A DNA stretch of 5,149 nt from Maribacter sp. (GTDB lineage Bacteria > Bacteroidota > Bacteroidia > Flavobacteriales > Flavobacteriaceae): the NCBI GenBank assembly GCA_003232155.1, contig QILY01000089.1, positions 1 through 5,149 of the forward strand. The letters are read 5' to 3'. Below, piece by piece: positions 1-5,149 of the stretch (within the stretch, counting starts at the first letter, position 1; every line of letters starts with the position of its first letter). The notes beneath the pieces were generated by a model, which saw only the letters and a program-made list of their open reading frames with translations, had not been told where the DNA came from and searched no databases. The position numbers and the translations under genes were made by a program.

Positions 1-1116
1 GTGGGATAAAAACGAAAGTATATTTTGATAAAACCAACCTTGCGTATCACGGTGAAGATATAGATCTATAAATTGTGTGAATAAACTGGCCAATGGAGTT
101 TTCTGTAAAGGATACCCCATAGTAATATTAACCCTATTTATATCTTGAGGTATAGCATTCAGAATAGGATTCAATAAGGTTTCATCGCCTAATACTACAG
201 CAGTGTCTTTTAACGATTCTGCATTCTCCCGCTTTTGCTTTTTTAACAGAGAACCAACATATTTAGCTTGCGACACATTTTTAGGAACACCGGTAATATG
301 AATGTTCTTTTTTGTGCTATAATGTTCACTAAGGCCTTTAAGTTCTTTTTCTTTATAATAGGGCCAGTCTTTTTTATGTTTTCTAATAAAGTAACCCGCA
401 TCATGAATGGGGTCATTTAAGAAATAGGAATCTGTATCCCAATACACGCCTGCTTTAGCTGTTTTAAGCGTGGTTTGAATGATTTGGCTTTCTGCAGTGT
501 TCAGCGCATTGAACCCTATGAAAATATGTGTCTTATTTGCCTTGGATTCTAAATAATCACTCAGGTTGTCACAGGCGTAACGATATGCCAACCCTTGATG
601 CGCTATGCCTTTCTCTATGAGAGCGGTATTGAAATTTGAATACAGTTCTTCCAGATTGTTCCAAAAATTGAGATAATCTTGCATTAGCTGTGTTTTTCCT
701 GACTGAACTGACCAATGGTTAATCTCTTGAATGGCAGCTAAGTTTGAAAATAGTTTTTTACTATCAATTAAATAACGGTCAATTTCATTGAAATCTTGAA
801 GAAGGGTTTGCCCCCATTTTGAAAATGTAAAGAAATTATCAGTGTTGTTTTTAGAAACTTTTAGATAAGTGGTATACAACTCAAAAAGTTGCTGTGTATT
901 TGTGGCATAGCTAAGTCCTGATATTTTTTCGATAAAACTTTCAATACTATAAATTTCAGGGGCGAACTGTGTTTTCGTTGCAGTTTTGGCTATAGCGTTT
1001 CTTAGAAAAGTGCCAGCACGTTTACTGGGTAATATAAAAACAATATCTTCAAGGGAATCTTGCTTTTTTTTGATTTCAAATAGTACTTCTTCTAGAAAAC
1101 TCTGTATTGAATTCAT
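1..1116 (-). CDS. PD-(D/E)XK nuclease family protein, AddB-like (N-terminal part; 3' end outside window)
   Basis: An open frame runs without a stop from an ATG at 1116-1114 to the left edge, giving 372 codons of a protein whose family is usually about 900-1000 residues. Family-like blocks are DIVFILPSKRAGTFLRN (about residues 24-40), HIFIGFNALNTAE (197-209), the WDTDSYF stretch (226-232), and NITMGYPLQKTPLASL (330-345). These match my memory of the Bacteroidota AddB-type subunit annotated as PD-(D/E)XK nuclease family protein. In that family the N-terminal region is a helicase-like scaffold and the nuclease domain lies at the C-terminus, which is not in this window. No Walker A motif (GxxGxGKT) is visible where B. 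subtilis AddB has one, so this part is probably not an active ATPase (inference). Role: partner of an AddA-type helicase-nuclease in double-strand-break end resection, in the cytoplasm. The AddA-like gene lies about 3 kb upstream on the same strand. The leader is A-rich with no Shine-Dalgarno site. No convincing promoter was found; a MITE-like element begins 57 bp upstream of the start codon. Confidence 0.5.
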   Translation of the reverse strand, partial: MNSIQSFLEEVLFEIKKKQDSLEDIVFILPSKRAGTFLRNAIAKTATKTQFAPEIYSIESFIEKISGLSYATNTQQLFELYTTYLKVSKNNTDNFFTFSKWGQTLLQDFNEIDRYLIDSKKLFSNLAAIQEINHWSVQSGKTQLMQDYLNFWNNLEELYSNFNTALIEKGIAHQGLAYRYACDNLSDYLESKANKTHIFIGFNALNTAESQIIQTTLKTAKAGVYWDTDSYFLNDPIHDAGYFIRKHKKDWPYYKEKELKGLSEHYSTKKNIHITGVPKNVSQAKYVGSLLKKQKRENAESLKDTAVVLGDETLLNPILNAIPQDINRVNITMGYPLQKTPLASLFTQFIDLYLHRDTQGWFYQNILSFLSH

Positions 1117-1173
1117 CTCAATTTTTTATTTGGAATTGAAACTTGAAGGTAGAAGAAAAAGTTGGGAGGAAGT
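1117..1173 (-). other. Pyrimidine-rich leader upstream of the AddB-like gene
   Basis: On the minus strand the stretch from 1173 to about 1132 is strikingly rich in C and T (AACTTCCTCCCAACTTTTTC and similar runs). It is followed by an A-rich segment (CCAAATAAAAAATTGAG) just before the ATG. No match to TAnnTTTG with a properly placed TTTG was found, so the promoter of the AddB-like gene is not identified. It may lie inside the MITE-like element, or the gene may depend on read-through. Confidence 0.5.
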
Positions 1174-1327
1174 TATACCAATTTGGCTATAAAATGACTC
1201 GTTCATTTTTCGTTCTACTTTCTTGTTCATGATTTCCGTAGCTTAGGCTATGCAAATCAATCAAAGTGGCATAGAACAAAAAAGCAACTTCGTTTTCTAT
1301 GACTCATTTTATAGCCAAATTGGTATA
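1174..1327. mobile_element. MITE-like palindromic element, 154 bp, with 24 bp perfect terminal inverted repeats
   Basis: The left end (1174-1197, beginning TATACCAATTTGGC) is repeated exactly as its reverse complement at 1304-1327. Further in, the arms still pair imperfectly: CTTTCTTGTTCATG at 1218-1231 pairs with CATAGAACAAAAAAG at 1270-1284 with one mismatch and one gap. The centre holds its own hairpin, with GATTTCCGTAGC (1231-1242) against GCTATGCAAATC (1247-1258), 10 of 12 bases paired around TTAG. The whole segment can therefore fold into one long stem. It has no transposase gene. Each end carries a TA dinucleotide (1174-1175 and 1326-1327), which would suit the TA target duplication of IS630/Tc1-mariner elements, but no longer duplication is visible, so the element class is a guess. 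Short length, long terminal repeats and an intergenic position point to a non-autonomous miniature element. A long regulatory hairpin is the alternative. Confidence 0.5.
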
Positions 1328-1334
1328 TATAAAT

Positions 1335-1366
1335 AAAAAAGCCCTGCAATTGCAGGGCTTTTTTTT
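1335..1366 (-). terminator. Strong rho-independent terminator after the ompA-family gene
   Basis: The perfect palindrome GCCCTGCAATTGCAGGGC (1341-1358) forms a 7 bp GC-rich stem with an AATT loop. It is flanked by six A residues on the left and eight T residues on the right. Read on the minus strand it lies 25-56 bp after the stop codon of the OmpA-family gene and is followed by a U tract, as an intrinsic terminator needs. Because both flanks carry the right homopolymer it should also work for plus-strand transcripts, although no plus-strand gene is seen here. Confidence 0.5.
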
Positions 1367-1390
1367 ATAAAATTAGAGATTAAAACTTGC

Positions 1391-2749
1391 TTATTTTACT
1401 AAGTTAATTTCTACTCTTCTGTTTTCTTTTCTACCAGCTCTAGTTTTGTTAGTAGCGATAGGCTTATTTTCTCCATAACCAAGAGAAGATAATCTGGCAG
1501 CACCAATACCTTTGTCAATCAAGAAATCTCTAACAGAGTTAGCTCTTGACTCAGAAAGCTTTTGGTTAGTTGAAGCACCACCTTGACTGTCTGTATGACC
1601 TTCTACAGAGAATTTAGCATTTGGATACTCACCTAAGATTTGGATGATATCAACCATTACAGATGTAGACTCAGCTTTGATAGATGATTTACCAGTGTCA
1701 AACAAGATAGTGCTAGCATAGCTGTTCAATCTCTTTTGAACTTCTTCGGTTACTTCTGGACAACCCATGTTAGCAACAGTACCAGCAACATCTGGACATT
1801 TGTCATCTTTATCTAAAACACTATCACCATCTTTATCAGGCCAAGGGCAACCTTTGTTTTCAGCGGGACCAGCTTCGTTAGGACAAGTATCGTCACCATC
1901 GGCAACACCGTCACCATCAGCATCAGGACAACCACCTAGAGCAGCAAGACCAGCTTCATTAGGACAGGCATCATCTTTATCGGCAACACCGTCACCATCA
2001 CCATCAGGACAACCGTTCATTTCTTTAGAACCAGCAGCGTTAGGACAGCTATCTTTGCTATCTTCGATACCATCACCGTCAGCATCAGGACAACCATTGA
2101 AAAGTTCAAGACCAGCAACTTCAGGACAAGCATCATCTTTATCGTATACACCATCACCATCAGTATCAGTGCCACCAAATTTGACAGCAATACCAGCTAA
2201 ATGTTGAAAATGCTTTCTTCCAAAATCTTCAAAAACATGTTTATAGGATGTTTGAAGTGTAAAACCAACACTTTCTGAAAACCATATGTTTACACCAACA
2301 CCACCATTAACTGTACCTGCTCCAATGTCATCAACCCAAGTGTAACCACCACCTATTTCTATGAATGGATCAACCGTAGTATTTTTTAAGAAGTTATATT
2401 TAATGGTACCATCAACAGTATAGAATGAAAGATCATCTACAGATACATCACCTAGTTTGCTTATTCTGTTTAAAGAACCTCTTACTCCAACAGCGAAACC
2501 GTCACCGACAGATTTAGAAACAGCTACATAAGATATAGAAGGAAGGATGTTCCAGTGGTCGTTTGCATTAAAGAATTCACTACCAAAACTTCCTGTCTGG
2601 GTTGGGAAATTACTATCATTAGTTGGAAATACGTCGATGGCATTTACCCCAAAACTTACTTGCCAAGGGTTGTTCTCATCTTGCGCTTGTATGTTGTTGA
2701 AACCTACCAGTACTAAGGCAACAACCATTAATTTGCAAAAGTTTTTCAT
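1391..2749 (-). CDS. OmpA family outer-membrane protein with TSP3 repeats
   Basis: A complete 452-residue protein. Residues 1 to about 22 form a signal peptide (MKNFCK, a hydrophobic VVALVLVGF core, and a likely cut near IQA/QDEN). About 25-193 is a beta-barrel-like region with alternating hydrophobic strands and a terminal AVKFG. Residues 195-331 hold five 27-29 residue thrombospondin type 3 repeats of the form DxDGDGxxDxxDxCPxxxGxxxxxGCP, an acidic calcium-binding-type linker. About 345-452 is the OmpA C-terminal domain, with VEGHTDSQG at 382-390, an LSESRANSVRDFL helix at 398-410, GYGENKPIATN at 424-434 and NRRVEI at 443-448, the features that bind peptidoglycan. The protein should sit in the outer membrane with its C-terminus holding the cell wall. 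This layout is common in Flavobacteriia, where such proteins are abundant porin/anchor proteins. The ATG at 2749-2747 is chosen because the signal peptide starts there. The gene has its own promoter and terminator, so it is probably a single-gene unit. Exact transport function cannot be told from sequence. Confidence 0.5.
   Translation of the reverse strand: MKNFCKLMVVALVLVGFNNIQAQDENNPWQVSFGVNAIDVFPTNDSNFPTQTGSFGSEFFNANDHWNILPSISYVAVSKSVGDGFAVGVRGSLNRISKLGDVSVDDLSFYTVDGTIKYNFLKNTTVDPFIEIGGGYTWVDDIGAGTVNGGVGVNIWFSESVGFTLQTSYKHVFEDFGRKHFQHLAGIAVKFGGTDTDGDGVYDKDDACPEVAGLELFNGCPDADGDGIEDSKDSCPNAAGSKEMNGCPDGDGDGVADKDDACPNEAGLAALGGCPDADGDGVADGDDTCPNEAGPAENKGCPWPDKDGDSVLDKDDKCPDVAGTVANMGCPEVTEEVQKRLNSYASTILFDTGKSSIKAESTSVMVDIIQILGEYPNAKFSVEGHTDSQGGASTNQKLSESRANSVRDFLIDKGIGAARLSSLGYGENKPIATNKTRAGRKENRRVEINLVK
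1757..2167 (-). repeat. Five tandem TSP3 repeat units (about 81 bp each) inside the OmpA-family gene
   Basis: This segment encodes residues 195-331. Units begin DTDGDGVYD, DADGDGIED, DGDGDGVAD, DADGDGVAD and DKDGDSVLD, and each ends in GCP or GCPWP. The third and fourth units are the most alike and share ACPNEAG/TCPNEAG cores. The Asp-rich loops are the classical calcium-binding pattern. The nucleotide repeats are diverged but could still permit unit gain or loss by recombination. Confidence 0.5.
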
Positions 2750-2782
2750 GTTGAAATTTTTAAGTTTAAGTGTTTATTACCG

Positions 2783-2813
2783 CAAATGTAAGTTGTTAAT
2801 TATTATTAACAAA
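2783..2813 (-). promoter_or_regulatory. Bacteroidota-type promoter of the OmpA-family gene
   Basis: Read on the minus strand, TTTG (2813-2810) is followed after exactly 19 bases by TACATTTG (2790-2783), a full match to the Bacteroidota -33/-7 consensus TTTG...TAnnTTTG. It lies 33 bp upstream of the start codon, so the leader would be roughly 25-30 nt. That leader is A/T-rich (CTTAAACTTAAAAATTTCAAC before ATG, in part) without a Shine-Dalgarno motif, as is usual in this phylum. Confidence 0.5.
2793..2812. promoter_or_regulatory. Perfect 8+8 bp palindrome in the promoter spacer; candidate operator
   Basis: TTGTTAAT (2793-2800) and ATTAACAA (2805-2812) are exact inverted repeats around TATT. 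The palindrome fills the spacer between the -33 and -7 boxes and overlaps the -33 element, a position where a bound dimeric regulator would block RNA polymerase. The sequence is very A/T-rich, so a chance palindrome is possible; no regulator is identified. Confidence 0.5.
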
Positions 2814-2861
2814 ATCAATTTCCTATTTTTTTTAACGCTTTTCATAGATTAAACATTGCGT

Positions 2862-4055
2862 TTAAACGATTTTCAAGGTTTTTCCGACTTCAATAAATGC
2901 GTTGATGGCCTTGTTTAAATGATCAGTTTCATGTGAAGCCGAGAGTTGTACTCGTATACGGGCTTTCTCTTTAGGCACTACTGGATAAAAGAAGCCGATT
3001 ACGTATATTCCTTTTTCTAAAAGCATATTGGCCATTTGTTGCGCTAACTTAGCATCATACAGCATTACGGGCACAATAGCAGAATCACCATCAATAATAT
3101 CAAAGCCTGCTTTTTTCATTCCTTCCTTGAAATAGTTTGTATTTTTTTCAAGTTTGTCACGTAAAGAGATGTCTGTTTTTAACATTTCAAACACCTTAAT
3201 AGACGCACCTACAATGGCAGGTGCTAAAGAATTTGAGAAAAGATAGGGTCTTGACCGCTGCCTAAGTATTTCTATAATCTCTTTTTTTCCGGTAGTATAA
3301 CCCCCCATTGCGCCGCCTAATGCTTTGCCTAATGTTCCTGTTATAATATCTATGCGGCCCATAACCTTTTTTTCTTCTAAGGTCCCACGACCAGTTTTAC
3401 CTATAAAACCTGCGGCATGGCATTCATCTATCATAACCAAGGCATCATACTTATCGGCTAAATCACAAATGGCATCTAAAGGAGCTACTAAGCCATCCAT
3501 AGAGAAAACACCATCAGTTACAATAATTTTAAACCTTGCATTATTATCATTCGCCTGTTGTAATTGTTTTTCCAAATCAGCCATATCACTATTCGCATAC
3601 CGATGCCGTTTTGCTTTACAAAGGCGAACACCATCTATAATAGAAGCATGGTTAAGTGAATCTGATATAATGGCATCTTCAGCAGAAAGTAAGGGTTCAA
3701 AGACTCCGCCATTGGCATCAAAGGCAGCTGCGTACAATATGGTGTCTTCGGTACCATAGAAATCGGCAATGTTTTGCTCTAATTCTTTATGTATGTCTTG
3801 GGTGCCACATATAAAGCGTACTGATGACATGCCAAAGCCATGCGAGTCCATAGCATCTTTGGCCGCCTGAATAACATCTGGGTGCGAAGAAAGTCCCAAA
3901 TAATTATTGGAGCAGAAATTAATGACCTCTTCTCCCGTTGAAATTTTGATGACCGCATCTTGGGGTGAAGTGATAATACGTTCTTTTTTATAAAGGCCAT
4001 CTTCTTTTATCTGGCTCAGTTCTTTTTGTAGGTGTTCTTTTATTTTTCCGTACAT
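2862..4055 (-). CDS. kbl: Glycine C-acetyltransferase (2-amino-3-ketobutyrate CoA ligase)
   Basis: A complete 397-residue PLP enzyme, nearly the length of E. coli Kbl (398) and recognisably similar along its whole length. It converts 2-amino-3-oxobutanoate plus CoA to glycine plus acetyl-CoA, the second step of threonine breakdown after threonine dehydrogenase, in the cytoplasm as a homodimer. Visible family blocks are INFCSNNYLGLSSHPD (45-60), MDSHGFGMSSVRFICGTQ (69-86), SLNHASIIDGVRLCKAKR (133-150, with His136 likely stacking on PLP), TDGVFSMDG (180-188), MIDECHAAGF (208-217, with Asp210 and His213 as cofactor contacts), ITGTLGKALGG (238-248, with Lys244 as the Schiff-base lysine), RQRSRPYLFSNSLAPA (265-280), and GFFYPVVPKEKARIRVQLSA (354-373). 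The match to Kbl is closer than to other alpha-oxoamine synthases such as BioF or serine palmitoyltransferase. The start codon is 12 bp after the stop of the upstream helicase gene, suggesting co-transcription. No tdh partner is in the window. No terminator follows it, so read-through into the OmpA-family gene is possible. Confidence 0.5.
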   Translation of the reverse strand: MYGKIKEHLQKELSQIKEDGLYKKERIITSPQDAVIKISTGEEVINFCSNNYLGLSSHPDVIQAAKDAMDSHGFGMSSVRFICGTQDIHKELEQNIADFYGTEDTILYAAAFDANGGVFEPLLSAEDAIISDSLNHASIIDGVRLCKAKRHRYANSDMADLEKQLQQANDNNARFKIIVTDGVFSMDGLVAPLDAICDLADKYDALVMIDECHAAGFIGKTGRGTLEEKKVMGRIDIITGTLGKALGGAMGGYTTGKKEIIEILRQRSRPYLFSNSLAPAIVGASIKVFEMLKTDISLRDKLEKNTNYFKEGMKKAGFDIIDGDSAIVPVMLYDAKLAQQMANMLLEKGIYVIGFFYPVVPKEKARIRVQLSASHETDHLNKAINAFIEVGKTLKIV

Positions 4056-4067
4056 AATAATTAAAAT

Positions 4068-5149
4068 CTAAATGAATTCTGGAATGATAGTATCGTTTAT
4101 ATATATAATGATCTTACTTTCTATAGTGTACCCCATGGCTATTAAAGCATCGGCATAACCGTATACTTGTTCTTTGTAGTTTGGGTTTGATTTTCCTGTT
4201 TTATAATCTATGATTGTTGCTGTATTGTTTTTTATCACTACCCTGTCGGGACGTAAAATTTGCCCGGTCTGGGTAATAATATCGATTTCGTTTTTTATTA
4301 TATTTCCTTCCTTATAATATATATGAAGTTCAGGATGCTGTAGTATCTGATGAATCTTATCCTTTAAAAAATCTAATTCATCAATACTAATATCTCCATT
4401 TCCCAGAACAATATCAAAAGCTTTTTTTACATCTTTTTCGGTTTTAATATGGCCCATTATAAAATGGATAAGATTTCCCCTAGATAATGCTTCTTCCCTC
4501 TCGGTATCCCATAACTGACCTGATTTAGTGAGTATTTTAAAACTGGGCCTTTCTTTATATGAATATTGATAAGGAATATGTTCTTGTACTTCAAGGCTTA
4601 TGGTTTCTTCAGAAAGATTCAATTCACCAAAGGTATAACTGTTTTGAAGTTCGTTCCAAAGGTTTTTTTCCTTTAGATAGTGAATGAATAGGCCCGAGTA
4701 ATAATCTGTTTTATGCCCTCCGCTTTTTGTAAGGTCTTTTTTCGTTAAAATATACAGTCCTTTAACGGCACGGGTAGTAGCTACATAAAGTATATTGAAA
4801 GCATCTAACTCTAATTTATATTGTTCATCATGATATAGCGTATCGGCGGTACAACTTCTTGTTTTTTACTGATCAATACTTCATCAAACCCATTAAAATC
4901 ATTTTTAGCAACGGGCAACCATAATTTTGGTTCTATTTCTTTATAAATATTTGAATTTGCATACGGATATATGACAATAGGAAACTCTAGCCCCTTAGAT
5001 TTATGTATAGTCATTATTTGCACGGCATCAATAGTTGAAGGAGCTGTTACACTTAGTTTGTCTTTTTTCTTTTCCCAAAAGGCAAGAAAAGTTTGTGTAC
5101 TGGTGCCTTCTTTTTGTTCTACATCTAATACACTATCCATAAAATGATT
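4068..5149 (-). pseudogene. UvrD/RecB (AddA-like) helicase-nuclease, C-terminal part, frameshifted; 5' end outside window
   Basis: The gene enters from the right edge with no start in the window (the Met codon at 5140 is internal, preceded by in-frame N-H-F). The first frame encodes helicase motif V, VQIMTIHKSKGLEFPIVI (4970-5023), then FNGFDEVLISKKQEV. Just after that (4853) it leaves the family pattern and stops at 4813-4811. The next frame is open from 4865 to the TAG at 4070-4068. It carries LYHDEQYKLE, then motif VI, LDAFNILYVATTRAV...LYIL (4746-4808), and a C-terminal RecB-type PD-(D/E)XK nuclease domain with SRGNLIHFIMGH (His codon 4466-4464), RPDRVV (Asp 4247-4245), IDYKTGK (Asp 4208-4206, Lys 4202-4200) and EQVYGYADAL. 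Going from one frame to the other needs one extra base (modulo 3), so about 1, 4, 7, 10 or 13 bases seem lost near 4840-4853. The apparent TTG start at 4622 within the second frame is not a real gene start. The family is about 1050 residues; it unwinds and degrades broken DNA ends with AddB. It could be a true pseudogene or a sequence error. Confidence 0.5.

Noticed and set aside
986..1192. Plus-strand open frame of 68 codons
   Set aside because: Antisense to the start of the AddB-like gene and runs into the MITE-like repeat; no recognisable features.
1174..1327. CRISPR-like or structured non-coding RNA reading of the inverted repeats
   Set aside because: There are only two copies, in inverted orientation, with no spacers or cas genes; no known RNA family or promoter could be recognised.
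1767..2207. Plus-strand open frame of 146 codons rich in Ser, Pro and Ala
   Set aside because: It lies antisense to the TSP3 repeats of the OmpA-family gene, and its repetitive composition is just the complement of the Asp/Gly-rich repeats. No promoter or family resemblance.
2547..2852. Plus-strand open frame of 101 codons
   Set aside because: Antisense to the signal-peptide end and promoter of the OmpA-family gene; low-complexity hydrophobic end comes from A/T-rich non-coding DNA.
2831..2861. Possible terminator after kbl (AACGC...GCGTT)
   Set aside because: The stem is only 5 bp and on the transcribed strand it is followed by A residues, not U, so it does not fit an intrinsic terminator.
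3325..3759. Plus-strand open frame of 144 codons
   Set aside because: Fully antisense to kbl, which is intact and clearly the coding strand.
3779..4000. Minus-strand open frame of 73 codons
   Set aside because: Out-of-frame shadow within the 5' half of kbl.
4853..4877. Programmed -1 frameshift at the six-A run (AGT AAA AAA CAA) in the AddA-like gene
   Set aside because: The shift direction fits, but the codons after the A run still encode the family-like QEV in the original frame, so the break lies after the run. The T preceding the A run also makes a poor slippery heptamer. An indel explains the data better.

Overview
The window looks like chromosomal DNA of a Bacteroidota bacterium, most likely a member of the Flavobacteriaceae (inference). 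The reasons are the low G+C content, an OmpA-family porin with thrombospondin type 3 repeats, A-rich leaders without Shine-Dalgarno sites, and a promoter that fits the Bacteroidota sigma consensus (TTTG, 19 bp, TAnnTTTG). All four protein genes lie on the minus strand, so transcription runs from high to low coordinates.

In transcription order: (1) 5149-4068 is the 3' part of a UvrD/RecB/AddA-type helicase-nuclease gene that runs in from beyond the window. Its reading frame is broken between helicase motifs V and VI, near 4850. (2) 4055-2862 is kbl, glycine C-acetyltransferase, an intact enzyme starting 12 bp after the helicase gene, probably in the same operon. (3) A promoter with a perfect 8+8 bp palindrome in its spacer (2783-2813) drives an OmpA-family outer-membrane protein with five calcium-binding-type TSP3 repeats (2749-1391), which ends in a strong intrinsic terminator (1335-1366). 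(4) A 154 bp palindromic element with 24 bp perfect inverted terminal repeats (1174-1327), resembling a MITE, sits between that terminator and the next gene. (5) 1116-1 is the N-terminal 372 codons of a PD-(D/E)XK nuclease-family protein of the Bacteroidota AddB type, which continues past the left edge.

The two outer genes together look like the two subunits of an AddAB-type double-strand-break repair helicase-nuclease. kbl and ompA lie between them and have no evident functional tie to them. If the frame break in the AddA-like gene is real and not a sequencing error, the complex would lose motif VI and the AddA nuclease domain in this strain. I see no CRISPR array, tRNA, rRNA, transposase or toxin-antitoxin module, and I did not find a clearly new multi-gene system. 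The points that most deserve follow-up are the frame break, the MITE-like element beside addB, and the palindrome inside the ompA promoter.
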